Notes under the pieces: generated by a model
Database searches by the model: none
The model's input: only the letters and a program-made list of their open reading frames with translations
What the model was told of the DNA's origin: nothing
Shown: positions 8,329-16,217 of the stretch, piece after piece
How positions within the stretch are numbered: position 1 is the first letter of the stretch
How the letters are laid out: each line of letters opens with the position of its first letter
Position numbers and translations under genes: made by a program
Origin: an uncultured Muribaculaceae bacterium
GTDB taxonomy: Bacteria > Bacteroidota > Bacteroidia > Bacteroidales > Muribaculaceae
Assembly (NCBI GenBank): GCA_910579675.1
Contig: CAJTUF010000008.1
Location: forward strand, 44,199 to 108,198
DNA length: 64,000 nt
Direction: 5' to 3'

Positions 8329-10341
8329 TCAGATAGCAAATGGTATCTCTTGAGTATAGTCTGCACCATCGGATAGTACGGCGCGGTATTCACCAGACAT
8401 CCATGCTGATGTGTTGAATGTCATCTCGGCTACATTCTCATTCACCCTTTGGGCTACGAGAGCTCCATCTGAGGCATAAATTTTTATCGTATTGATGATG
8501 GGAGCTTTGGGTTTCGCGCCAGGGCGCCCTGAAGGCGCAGCGCCCGAAATGCCTGTAAACGTAATGCCGTTGTCTGAATCAACATTTACGGCGTAATAAC
8601 CGCCAATAACAGATACAGGGATTGTAAAATAGTCGTCGCCCTGACCACATGAGTCGGAAAGGCGGAATTTCAGATAACCGGCCGAACAGTCGCCCTTGGT
8701 GATGTTCATTGTGCTACCTGTAAGTGTCCGGTTAGCGGCGGTAACAGTGCGGTATCCGAGGTTTGATAGAGTTGCCATAGCTCGATCCTCATATCCGAGA
8801 TAGAGAGTCGTGTTGCCCGAGACGTATAGCGTGTTGCCCCAATCCATATTGGTCGTCGCGCCCTCCCAAGTTCCCGACTGCTGCGTCCGCCAAAATAGCG
8901 TGCCTGTCACAGGTGTGGGCGCGCCGGTTGTTGCAGTATATGACTCATATATTGCATTAGAGCTTCCATCAACAACTCTTATTTCGAGAAATTCGGATTT
9001 ACTTGATGATAATGAGAGAGTACCATCCGGATACTGCTCTGTAATTACAGTTTCAGGAATATCTGTTGTGTTTGAGGTGATATGCCTCACCACGTTCCAC
9101 CTTAAATACACATTGTCAAGTGAAGTGTGGGTATAGGTCGCGCTACCAGTGAAATGCTTTGGACCGGTGATTTGTGCATGTATAAGGACGTATGGTAATT
9201 CTACACGCAATGTTTTATGCATTTTCTTTATTTGTAGAGGTGAAAAGGTAGTTCCTACATAAGAATAGGACATAAAATTGTGAGGATCTGGAGTATAATA
9301 TGATCCCTTAGCATCTTTAAAAGTTCCAATATAAGTTTTTCCGTCGTCAGACCAACAATTTGGATCTGCCGGTGTGTCTCTCATGTAATCTCCTGCAGTA
9401 TCTCCGTTTGAGCCATCTGCATATTCTGGTTTACCGCCATCGTTTTTCCCACGACCATGATAAAAGGCTGTTCCAAAATGTGTTTCTTCCAGGCCGAAAC
9501 AATGTCCCATCTCATGAGCCCAATTAGAACTAATAGGGGTATTGGTAATAAAACAGTTTGGAAACTCACGATGGTGCGCACCGCTGGATCCGGTCTTCGA
9601 TATAGACATATAATAAATATTTATGCCATCCTCATACTTCTTTAGTGTTGAAAGCAAATTATATACAAATTCTTCGTCGTGAAGATAACATGACATTTGG
9701 GGAGTAGTATAGTCATGAAATTCGTAACTGACAACGTCAAAAGCAATCTGTGCATCATGAAATGAAGTGTTAAGCCCTTGACGGATTTTTGACATTACTT
9801 GAGTAGGAGTAGTGTTCCCGATACCGTTTATATCACGTATGATGTGGAGATAAACTTTAACAATCTTTGATGTCACTATCTCGTTATGGAAATTGGTGTC
9901 AAAAGAGGATCTTGATTTTAACTTGCCATCGAAAACTGTACAAGATTTTATGAGGTTGCTTTTAGTTATATCATTGATTGCACCCATAAGATAAATGGAA
10001 TCGCCGAAATTTATATATTCCAATTTGGTTATATGGAAGGAGATGGCGTCTCCCACCTCAAGATTAAAAGATTTCTCTCTCTCAGGGTGTAGTGTGTAAG
10101 CTGCATATTTTGGGATCAATCTTCTGAAGCTTGGGGATAGAGAGGTCGTGTCAAGAATGACAGCGATATGTTTGTAGGTAGAATCATAGACTACGTTCCC
10201 GGTGAAGATATGGTCATTGTCGAAATAATCCGGTAACACACAGTGTAAGTTTGTTTTGGGCTCGTCGAGATTGTCTGAGCAGGATGGGAGGATGGCGAGT
10301 GATGCCATCACGGTCAGCATAAACAGAATGGTATGTTTCAT
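8329..10341 (-). CDS. M43-like zinc metalloprotease lipoprotein
   Basis: A metzincin-type secreted protease. The zinc site H-E-M-G-H-C-F-G-L-E-E-T-H (HExxHxxGxxH) lies at about residues 274-286, and a Met-turn N-F-M-S-Y-S-Y about 85 residues later; this pattern fits the pappalysin (M43) group. The signal peptide ends with lipobox ILPSC. The C-terminal ~250 residues form beta-rich modules and end in a secretion/adhesion-like tail. I start at ATG 10341 (M-K-H-T-I-L-F) because an in-frame ATG at 10374 lies inside the -7 element. Promoter, leader and signal peptide are almost identical to those of the three small lipoprotein genes upstream. It is AT-richer than the neighbouring core genes. Target unknown. 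Confidence 0.8.
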   Translation of the reverse strand: MKHTILFMLTVMASLAILPSCSDNLDEPKTNLHCVLPDYFDNDHIFTGNVVYDSTYKHIAVILDTTSLSPSFRRLIPKYAAYTLHPEREKSFNLEVGDAISFHITKLEYINFGDSIYLMGAINDITKSNLIKSCTVFDGKLKSRSSFDTNFHNEIVTSKIVKVYLHIIRDINGIGNTTPTQVMSKIRQGLNTSFHDAQIAFDVVSYEFHDYTTPQMSCYLHDEEFVYNLLSTLKKYEDGINIYYMSISKTGSSGAHHREFPNCFITNTPISSNWAHEMGHCFGLEETHFGTAFYHGRGKNDGGKPEYADGSNGDTAGDYMRDTPADPNCWSDDGKTYIGTFKDAKGSYYTPDPHNFMSYSYVGTTFSPLQIKKMHKTLRVELPYVLIHAQITGPKHFTGSATYTHTSLDNVYLRWNVVRHITSNTTDIPETVITEQYPDGTLSLSSSKSEFLEIRVVDGSSNAIYESYTATTGAPTPVTGTLFWRTQQSGTWEGATTNMDWGNTLYVSGNTTLYLGYEDRAMATLSNLGYRTVTAANRTLTGSTMNITKGDCSAGYLKFRLSDSCGQGDDYFTIPVSVIGGYYAVNVDSDNGITFTGISGAAPSGRPGAKPKAPIINTIKIYASDGALVAQRVNENVAEMTFNTSAWMSGEYRAVLSDGADYTQEIPFAI

Positions 10342-10371
10342 AATGTGTAAGGGGTTGATTGGTTTAGGTTG

Positions 10372-10402
10372 CAAAGATAACGATTTTTAAATGCTTTTCA
10401 AA
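10372..10402 (-). promoter_or_regulatory. promoter of the metalloprotease gene
   Basis: Minus strand: TTTG (10399-10402), 19-base spacer, TATCTTTG (10372-10379). This is a full match to the Bacteroidota consensus and lies 31 bases before the ATG at 10341. Confidence 0.75.
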
Positions 10403-10450
10403 TATAATGATGAAAAAATAAAAAACAGTCGTTATGCAAGAGGAATAGGC

Positions 10451-10879
10451 TCATCGAAGAGTTGGTGAAACTTCATATTTTTGGACATATAGCAAATCTA
10501 CAGTCAGATAGGGATAACTGTTGGAGCCACCGATAGTAGAATAGATTGTTCCTATTTTAAGCTTGACATGGTCACCGTATTGTAGAGTGACAGCGTTGCT
10601 CTCATCTTCAAAGAAGCTACCTTGGTAGGGATACAGACTCATACCGGAGATCGAGTCGCTGATTTCAGGCCAGGCTTTTTTTGCATCAGCTGCCTCAATA
10701 ATTATTGAAGGAGAGCTGAGAATCGAGTCAAAGGATACAACGCCATGTAACTCAATGTCACGATTGAAGCCGAAGAACACTTCGCATGGGGTCATCCTTT
10801 CCGGCTCACTGTCGGAGCAGGAGGGGAGGATGGCGAGGGATGCCATCACGGTCAGCAAAAACAGAATGAGATGTTTCAT
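10451..10879 (-). CDS. small lipoprotein, unknown function (paralogue A)
   Basis: 142 residues from ATG 10879. The signal peptide carries lipobox ILPSC (Cys 19). The mature part has no recognised domain. It contains H-G-V-V-S-F-D-S-I-L, E-A-A-D-A-K-K-A-W-P-E-I-S and Y-G-D-H-V-K-L-K-I-G, and looks like a compact beta-rich domain. It is very close to the next gene upstream (11010-11456) apart from the C-terminus and a 13-residue duplication there. It has its own consensus promoter, so it is probably transcribed singly. An upstream in-frame ATG at 10912 lies within the -7 element and is rejected. Confidence 0.7.
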   Translation of the reverse strand: MKHLILFLLTVMASLAILPSCSDSEPERMTPCEVFFGFNRDIELHGVVSFDSILSSPSIIIEAADAKKAWPEISDSISGMSLYPYQGSFFEDESNAVTLQYGDHVKLKIGTIYSTIGGSNSYPYLTVDLLYVQKYEVSPTLR

Positions 10880-10909
10880 AATGTGTAAGGGGTTGATTGG
10901 TTTAGGTTG

Positions 10910-10940
10910 CAAAGATAACTATTTTTAAATGTTTTTCAAA
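10910..10940 (-). promoter_or_regulatory. promoter of paralogue A
   Basis: Minus strand TTTG (10937-10940), 19-base spacer, TATCTTTG (10910-10917). Nearly identical to the metalloprotease promoter. Confidence 0.75.
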
Positions 10941-11009
10941 TAAAATGATGAAAAAATAAAAAACAGTCGTTATGCAAGAGGAAAAGGCTCATCGAAGAGC
11001 GGGTGTTGA

Positions 11010-11456
11010 TTAATCTTTGTGTACGTATAGCAAATCTACAGACAGATAGGGATAGCTGTTGGTGCCACCGATAACAGAATAGATTTTTCCTATTTTAAGC
11101 TTGACATGGTCACCGTATTGTAGAGTGACAGCGTTGCTCTCATCTTCAAAGAAGCATTGTAGAGTGACAGTGTTGCTCTCATCTTCAAAGAAGCAACTTT
11201 GACAGGGATACAGACTCATACCGGAGATCGAGTCGCTGATTTCAGGCCATGCTTTTTTTGCATCAGCTGCCTCAATAATTATTGAAGGAGCGCTGAGAAT
11301 CGAGTCAAAGGATACAACGCCATGTAACTCAATGTCAGGACCGAGGCTGAAGTGTATTTCGCATGGGGTCATTCTTTCCGGCTCGCTGTCGGAGCAGGAG
11401 GGGAGGATGGCGAGGGATGCCATCACGGTCAGCAAAAACAGAATGAGGTGTTTCAT
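11010..11456 (-). CDS. small lipoprotein, unknown function (paralogue B, internal duplication)
   Basis: 148 residues from ATG 11456 with lipobox ILPSC. It is a close paralogue of the gene at 10451-10879. A 39-base in-frame tandem duplication (11117-11194, one mismatch) makes the 13-residue unit C-F-F-E-D-E-S-N-x-V-T-L-Q appear twice and brings in an extra Cys. The last residues differ from paralogue A (Y-V-H-K-D versus a longer tail). No known domain. Confidence 0.7.
   Translation of the reverse strand: MKHLILFLLTVMASLAILPSCSDSEPERMTPCEIHFSLGPDIELHGVVSFDSILSAPSIIIEAADAKKAWPEISDSISGMSLYPCQSCFFEDESNTVTLQCFFEDESNAVTLQYGDHVKLKIGKIYSVIGGTNSYPYLSVDLLYVHKD
11117..11194 (-). repeat. 39-bp in-frame tandem duplication
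   Basis: 11117-11155 and 11156-11194 are the same 39 bases with one substitution (c/t). The repeat keeps the reading frame of the lipoprotein gene and is absent from its paralogue. Confidence 0.95.
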
Positions 11457-11492
11457 AATGTGTGAGGTGTTGATTGGTTTAGGTTTAGTTTG

Positions 11493-11500
11493 CAAATATA
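11493..11500 (-). promoter_or_regulatory. -7 element of paralogue B
   Basis: Minus-strand TATATTTG fits TAnnTTTG, but no -33 TTTG is present and the site lies at the stop of the upstream gene. It is weaker than the sister promoters; read-through from 11960 is also possible. Confidence 0.45.
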
Positions 11501-11504
11501 GTCT

Positions 11505-11960
11505 TTATGGCTGTACGCTTCGTGATAACGGGTCCGGAAATAATGGCCACGCAATCGTAACATCATTGCGATAATACACCACGTTGCCAATATGAAATGG
11601 AGGATCAGTGCCCGCAGTGTTAAAATCCAATCTGCAATTATCGCTTATAAGCCGACTTATAGTGTCGGAGTCGAGAGCTATATGTCTATCCTGTGTAATC
11701 TGTATTTGGGTTGGAATGATACGGACAGCAGTATATCTCTTAGAATCTGTCAGCCACTTGTTTTTATAATCGTCGGTACAATTATCGAAGATTATATCAA
11801 ACACAACTGATTCAACGACGCTATCATACATCAGCACACCCTGATGATAATTGTCGGAGAAAGGTAATCCCGGAACATCTTCCGACTGACTGTCGGAGCA
11901 GGAGGGGAGGATGGCGAGGGATGCCATCACGGTCAGCAAAAACAGAATGATGTGTTTCAT
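11505..11960 (-). CDS. small lipoprotein, unknown function
   Basis: 151 residues from ATG 11960. The signal peptide is nearly identical to those of the three following genes (lipobox ILPSC), but the mature part is unrelated by eye: H-Q-G-V-L-M-Y-D-S-V-V, D-N-C-T-D-D-Y-K-N-K-W, then a short C-terminal domain. No recognised family. The pattern H-G/Q-G-V-x-x-Y/F-D-S after the signal is vaguely shared with the paralogues and may point to distant homology. Confidence 0.65.
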   Translation of the reverse strand: MKHIILFLLTVMASLAILPSCSDSQSEDVPGLPFSDNYHQGVLMYDSVVESVVFDIIFDNCTDDYKNKWLTDSKRYTAVRIIPTQIQITQDRHIALDSDTISRLISDNCRLDFNTAGTDPPFHIGNVVYYRNDVTIAWPLFPDPLSRSVQP

Positions 11961-11996
11961 AATGTGTGAGGTGTTGATTGGTTGAGGTTTAGACCA

Positions 11997-12029
11997 CAAA
12001 GGTAACTGTTTTTTTTAGGTTTTTTCAAA
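11997..12029 (-). promoter_or_regulatory. promoter of the 11505-11960 lipoprotein gene
   Basis: Minus strand TTTG (12026-12029), 21-base spacer, TACCTTTG (11997-12004). The -33 lies inside a perfect 16-bp inverted repeat (12012-12027 / 12038-12053). Confidence 0.65.
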
Positions 12030-12053
12030 TAAAATGATGAAAAAACCTAAAAA
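12012..12053. repeat. 16-bp perfect inverted repeat at a promoter / after rlmN
   Basis: TTTTTAGGTTTTTTCA and its exact complement, separated by 10 bases. It lies 43 bases past the rlmN stop and overlaps the -33 of the next gene, so it could be a terminator hairpin for rlmN, an operator, or both. Degenerate copies occur at the two sister promoters near 10400 and 10940. Confidence 0.6.
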
Positions 12054-12095
12054 TCATTCTTTATGCCTGTATGCTGCGGGATATCGGGGCCGGGA

Positions 12096-13115
12096 TTATT
12101 GAGAGCCGGCGAGCATGCCGCAGGCGGCCATTATGTCTTCGCCCCTGCTGGCGCGTATGGTGGCGGTGATGCCCATGTCGTTGAGGCGGTCGCGAAACTC
12201 CTCCATGCGCTGGACCGGACACGGCTTGAGGTCGCTGCCCGGTATGGCGTGGAAGCGGATGAGATTGACGCGGCAGTGAAGCCCTTTGAGCAGGCGCCCG
12301 AGGGCAGCGGCGGCTCTCATGTCGGAGTTGACTCCATCCCACATGATGTATTCGACCGATAGGCGGCGCTGGCGGCTGAAATCGTCGGCCGAGGCGATGA
12401 ATTTAAGAGCCTCGGAGCCCGACCATGCCCGCTCGGCAGGCATCAGCTCTCCGCGCTGGGCGGCATAGGGGGAGTGGAGCGAGAGGGCAATATGTACCTG
12501 GGTGTCTTTGATCAGGCGTGCCACTCCGGCGGGGTTGACTCCGACGGTCGACACGGTGATGCGGCGCGGCGACATGGCCATGCCCCACTTGGAGGTGAGC
12601 ACCTCGAGGGCGCGGATCACTGCGGTGAGATTGTCCATCGGCTCGCCCATGCCCATAAACACTATGTTGGTCAGGGTCTCCGACTCAGGGATGCTCAGGA
12701 TCTGGTTGAGGATGGCAGATGCGGAGAGCGATCCGTGGAGGCCCTGACGCCCGGTCATACAGAATTTGCAGCCCATGCGGCAACCGGCCTGCGAGCTCAC
12801 GCAAAGGGTGGCGCGGTCGCGGTCGGGGATATATACAGCCTCGACATCCATCCCGCCGGCGCCCTCGAAGAGATATTTCACTGTGCCGTCTTTGCTGCGG
12901 GCTTCGGCCTTTGGGGCAGAGCGCCCTACGGTGTATTTTTTGGCGAGGCTCTGGCGGGCGGCGAGAGGGAGCTCGGTCATCTCGTCGATCGATGTGGCGC
13001 GGAGTTTGTAGATCCGGCGGGCTATCTGATCGGCGGCAAAGGGGCGCAGACCTGCTTCGGCGGCCACTTCGCGCAATTCGGCCGGTGTCATTCCAAGAAG
13101 CTGCATTTCAGGCAT
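12096..13115 (-). CDS. rlmN: 23S rRNA A2503 / tRNA A37 C2-methyltransferase RlmN
   Basis: 339 residues, radical-SAM methyltransferase. The 4Fe-4S motif CxxxCxxC is at Cys112/116/119 (C-R-M-G-C-K-F-C). The following G-E-P-M-D-N motif and the C-terminal catalytic Cys332 in E-D-I-M-A-A-C-G-M are both present, as is the methyl-carrying Cys region upstream. The N-terminal helical domain (~1-90) is of normal size. It methylates C2 of adenosine 2503 in 23S rRNA and A37 in some tRNAs. It lies 24 bases after the NeuA-like gene and may be co-transcribed with it. Confidence 0.95.
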   Translation of the reverse strand: MPEMQLLGMTPAELREVAAEAGLRPFAADQIARRIYKLRATSIDEMTELPLAARQSLAKKYTVGRSAPKAEARSKDGTVKYLFEGAGGMDVEAVYIPDRDRATLCVSSQAGCRMGCKFCMTGRQGLHGSLSASAILNQILSIPESETLTNIVFMGMGEPMDNLTAVIRALEVLTSKWGMAMSPRRITVSTVGVNPAGVARLIKDTQVHIALSLHSPYAAQRGELMPAERAWSGSEALKFIASADDFSRQRRLSVEYIMWDGVNSDMRAAAALGRLLKGLHCRVNLIRFHAIPGSDLKPCPVQRMEEFRDRLNDMGITATIRASRGEDIMAACGMLAGSQ

Positions 13116-13139
13116 GGGGGAGATGGATGGTGATGGTGA

Positions 13140-13871
13140 TTAAAAATTTGATGGGGTGGATAGGCGCTGCGTCATGACGGCTTCGGCCAGCAGCCAGTCG
13201 AGGGGGGTGTCGATGTCGAGGCTGTCGGTGGCTGTCATGGGATATTTGATGCGCCGGGGGAAGGCGCTGAGGGGCATGGCGCGGAGCGAGGCGGGGTTTA
13301 TGACATAGATGGCGCCATTGTATTCCCACACCTGGGGCGCGTCCTGACGGCATAGTATCGCTCCCTCGCCTTTGGATATGTGGAGCAATCCGTCGGGGCT
13401 CTCCTCGTAGCAGTTGAGGTAGGGGTTGGTCTTGGCAGGCGCCACGCTCACCACCATGTCGACCCCTTGTGGCGACGAGGCCGCGCGGCGGTAGAGGTCG
13501 AGGGCCTCGCGGAGATGGGTGCCGGTGCGGAATGGCGATGTGGGCTGCATGAGCACTACTATGTCGGGATCGGTGCCGCGGCAAGAGCGGTAGTGGTCGA
13601 GGGCATGGATCAGCACCGGATAGGTGCCGGCATTGTCGGCTGCCAGCTCTGCGGGGCGCATGAACGGCACTTCAAGGCCGGCCTCGCGGGCCGAGGCGGC
13701 TATCTCGTCAGAGTCGGTCGAGAGGTATATGTCGGCATCGGGGGCTATGGCACGGGCTGCGTCGATGGTGTAGTGGATGAGCGGGCGGCCGCAGAGCGGC
13801 TTGATGTTTTTGCCGGGCACCCCCTTGCTGCCGCCGCGTGCGGGGATTATGACGAGTATATCGGGAGTCAT
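13140..13871 (-). CDS. acylneuraminate cytidylyltransferase-family protein (NeuA-like)
   Basis: 243 residues. The N-terminal nucleotide-binding motif I-I-P-A-R-G-G-S-K-G-V-P-G-K-N (8-22) is the signature of CMP-sugar synthetases, which activate nonulosonic acids or KDO with CTP. L-M-Q-P-T-S-P-F-R follows near 106-114. The natural sugar (sialic, legionaminic or another nonulosonic acid) cannot be decided, and no NeuB/NeuC gene lies nearby. The start ATG overlaps the stop of the L,D-transpeptidase gene by 4 bases (ATGA), suggesting translational coupling. Confidence 0.85.
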   Translation of the reverse strand: MTPDILVIIPARGGSKGVPGKNIKPLCGRPLIHYTIDAARAIAPDADIYLSTDSDEIAASAREAGLEVPFMRPAELAADNAGTYPVLIHALDHYRSCRGTDPDIVVLMQPTSPFRTGTHLREALDLYRRAASSPQGVDMVVSVAPAKTNPYLNCYEESPDGLLHISKGEGAILCRQDAPQVWEYNGAIYVINPASLRAMPLSAFPRRIKYPMTATDSLDIDTPLDWLLAEAVMTQRLSTPSNF

Positions 13872-14503
13872 GGCTGAGGAGCTGAGAGGGTGAGCAGCGA
13901 GTCGGCGCCTATGCGGGCCCGCTCGGCCGAGATGATTTCGTTGACCTCACGGTCGGGGCGGCCTGGGTAGATTGACACGGGAGTGCCTATGGCCACCATG
14001 TGGCGCAGGGAGTCGCAGTGGTGATTGAGGAGGCGTATGCACCCTTCGGAGGCGCGGTGGCCTATAGAGGCGGGCAGATGGGTGCCGTGGATGCCTATAC
14101 CTGTGTGGCCGGGGGTGTCGAGGCGCATGAACCATGGGCCGTAGCAACCCTCGATCTCGCCGAGGCCGTCGCCGAAGTCGTGGGTCCACTCGCTGGCGTC
14201 GACAATCTCGGAGATGAAGAAGCGCCCTTCGGGGGTGCGCATGTCGCCCTCGCCGACCTTGTCGCCCGGAAGGCGCCCTGTGGCCACATCAAATACGGAT
14301 ATGCGCGTGCCGCCGAAGCCAAACACGCTGAGTGTCATCGACGCTTTGTCGATTACCAGGCTATCGGCCACGGCCGCGGGCGCGGCGACGGTCATGTCGG
14401 GCTCTCCGTCGGGGGCGCCACACGACACCCGGGCCGACGGATCGCCGGCAAAAGCCGCTGAGGCGGCAATGAGAGCCATGGCGGCGGGCAGGATAGATTT
14501 CAT
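13868..14503 (-). CDS. L,D-transpeptidase (YkuD family), exported
   Basis: 211 residues from ATG 14503. The signal peptide M-K-S-I-L-P-A-A-M-A-L-I-A-A-S-A-A-F-A fixes this start; the open frame continues 165 bases upstream but lacks export features. The YkuD domain shows G-I-H-G-T-H near 150 and the catalytic motif A-S-E-G-C-I-R-L (usually S-H/R-G-C-I-R). A Glu replaces the usual His/Arg before Gly-Cys. Members make 3-3 cross-links in peptidoglycan or attach proteins to it. Downstream coupling to a NeuA-like gene is unusual and suggests an envelope role for both. Confidence 0.85.
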   Translation of the reverse strand: MKSILPAAMALIAASAAFAGDPSARVSCGAPDGEPDMTVAAPAAVADSLVIDKASMTLSVFGFGGTRISVFDVATGRLPGDKVGEGDMRTPEGRFFISEIVDASEWTHDFGDGLGEIEGCYGPWFMRLDTPGHTGIGIHGTHLPASIGHRASEGCIRLLNHHCDSLRHMVAIGTPVSIYPGRPDREVNEIISAERARIGADSLLTLSAPQP

Positions 14504-14596
14504 TGGCGGGAGCGTAGAGATGAAACGATATGCAAAATTACTCAAAAACTCCGTTATCTCCATCATTGTGGCGGGAGGGTGTTGGGGCCGGTTGTG

Positions 14597-14636
14597 AAAA
14601 AAATCACGGGCCGCGCCGAAACAGGCGCGACCCGTG
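14597..14636 (-). terminator. intrinsic terminator of the inositol-phosphate synthase gene
   Basis: Minus strand: GC-rich stem CACGGG-T-CGCGCC / GGCGCG-GC-CCGTG with a short loop, then ATTTTTTT. It lies 29 bases past the stop codon. Confidence 0.85.
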
Positions 14637-14664
14637 GTGGTGGAGATGTATGATTGCTTATCGA

Positions 14665-15972
14665 TCAATCGATTTCTTCGTCGGCTTCGTAACCGCCCAT
14701 CTCGCGGATGGCGTTTTTGAGCATCACATACTGCTGGAAGAGGTGGTTGACAGGCACCTCACCCTTGGTGTAGTCGTGCATCGGGCTCTTGAGGAAGAAG
14801 CTGAGGAAGCGCTGGATGCCGTGGCGGCCTGCGCGGGCAGCGAGATCGCTGAGGAGCACGAGGTCGAGGCAGAGGGGAGCAGCGAGGATAGAGTCGCGGC
14901 AGAGGAAGTTGATCTTGATCTGCATGGGATAGCCCATCCAGCCGAAGATGTCGATGTTGTCCCAGCCCTCCTTGTTGTCGTTGCGCGGGGGATAGTAGTT
15001 GATGCGCACCTTGTGGTAGTAGTCGGTGTAGAGATCGGGCTGCTCTTCAGGCACGAGGATCGACTCGAGGGTTGAGAGCTTGCTGACCTCCTTGGTGCGG
15101 AAGTTGGCGGGCTCGTCGAGCACGAGGCCGTCGCGGTTGCCGAGGATGTTGGTCGAGAACCAGCCGGAGAGGCCGAGGCAGCGGGTGCCGATGATGGGGG
15201 CGAAGCCGCTCTTCACGAGGGTCTGGCCGGTCTTGAAGTCCTTGCCGGAGATGGGCATGCCGGTCTTCTCGCTGAGCTCCCACATGGCGGGGATGTCGAC
15301 GGTGGTGTTGGGGGCACCCATGATGAAGGGAGCGCCTTCGGAGAGGGCGGCGTAGGCATAGCACATCGAGGGGGCGATGTGTTCCTTGTCGTCGGCCTTC
15401 ATGGCAGCTTCGAGAGCTTCGAGGGTGCCGTGGATCTTCTCGTCGACGGGAACATAAACTTCGGTCGAAGCGGCCCAGAGTACAACCACGCGGTCAACGC
15501 CGGTCTCCTGCTTGAAGCGACGGATGTCCTCGCGGATCTGCTCGGTCATGTCCCAGCGATCCTTGCACACCTTCACGTTGTCGCCGTCGAGACGCTTGGC
15601 ATAGTTGTGGTCGAATGCAGCCTTCATGGGCTTGATGGCCTCGAGCTCATCCTTCACGGGGTTGATGTCCTTTTCCTTGAGCACCTCGCAGTTGATAGCG
15701 CTCTCGTAGGCATTCTGGGGATAAACGTCCCATGCGCCAAACACGATGTCGTTGAGATCGGCAATGGGAACGATTTCGTTGTATTTGAGATATTTCTTGT
15801 CAGCGCCTTTGCCAACGCGGATCTTGTCGTATTGGGTCATGGAGCCCACGGGCTTGGAGAGTCCTTTGCGGGCCATGAGTACACCGGTCATAAATGTCGA
15901 TGACACAGCACCGAGGCCCACAACAAGTACGCCGAGCTTACCGTTGGCGGGCTTTACATTTGTTTCTTTCAT
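14665..15972 (-). CDS. myo-inositol-1-phosphate synthase
   Basis: 435 residues. It isomerises glucose-6-phosphate to myo-inositol-phosphate in an NAD-dependent reaction. A Rossmann glycine motif V-V-G-L-G-A-V-S-S-T is at 17-26. Family signatures N-T-T-V-D-I-P, G-K-D-F-K-T-G-Q-T and N-I-L-G-N-R-D-G-L follow in the middle, then the C-terminal core K-I-N-F-L-C-R-D-S. Length and motifs match the bacterial enzyme studied in Bacteroides, where it feeds inositol lipids. It has its own -7 element and terminator and lies 245 bases downstream of an operon encoding a CDP-alcohol phosphotransferase, a nucleotidyltransferase and a HAD phosphatase, its likely pathway partners. Confidence 0.95.
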   Translation of the reverse strand: MKETNVKPANGKLGVLVVGLGAVSSTFMTGVLMARKGLSKPVGSMTQYDKIRVGKGADKKYLKYNEIVPIADLNDIVFGAWDVYPQNAYESAINCEVLKEKDINPVKDELEAIKPMKAAFDHNYAKRLDGDNVKVCKDRWDMTEQIREDIRRFKQETGVDRVVVLWAASTEVYVPVDEKIHGTLEALEAAMKADDKEHIAPSMCYAYAALSEGAPFIMGAPNTTVDIPAMWELSEKTGMPISGKDFKTGQTLVKSGFAPIIGTRCLGLSGWFSTNILGNRDGLVLDEPANFRTKEVSKLSTLESILVPEEQPDLYTDYYHKVRINYYPPRNDNKEGWDNIDIFGWMGYPMQIKINFLCRDSILAAPLCLDLVLLSDLAARAGRHGIQRFLSFFLKSPMHDYTKGEVPVNHLFQQYVMLKNAIREMGGYEADEEID

Positions 15973-16076
15973 GATTTCGGTAGGAGATTGTTATTGTCTT
16001 TGTTTTGTATATTTTTTTCGTGATGAAATGAGGCGAGAAAGGGGCTTCGACCCGGGTAAGGAGCCGAAACGCGGGT

Positions 16077-16084
16077 CAAAAGTA
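16077..16084 (-). promoter_or_regulatory. -7 element of the inositol-phosphate synthase gene
   Basis: Minus-strand TACTTTTG, 104 bases before the ATG, in the 245-base gap after the HAD gene. No clear -33 at the standard distance. It implies a ~100-base leader. Confidence 0.45.
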
Positions 16085-16217
16085 CAAGTTATTTCTCAAA
16101 TGTGAAAAAATATCGACTAAAATCGCAATGGCTATATGTTAATAATATCAAAAATATAGCCGAAATGGCCAATTTTGGTTAATTTGCCAGCGACTTAGCT
16201 TTGAGAATGTTAATGAA

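Larger units (their letters stand above)
10260..12030 (-). repeat. four-copy promoter/leader/signal-peptide cassette
   Basis: Four consecutive genes (starts 10341, 10879, 11456, 11960) share almost the same ~150 bases: a signal-peptide segment encoding M-K-H-x-I-L-F, T-V-M-A-S-L-A-I-L-P-S-C-S-D, the 5' leader, and in three of four a -7/-33 promoter. Mature sequences differ except between genes 2 and 3. Confidence 0.75.
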
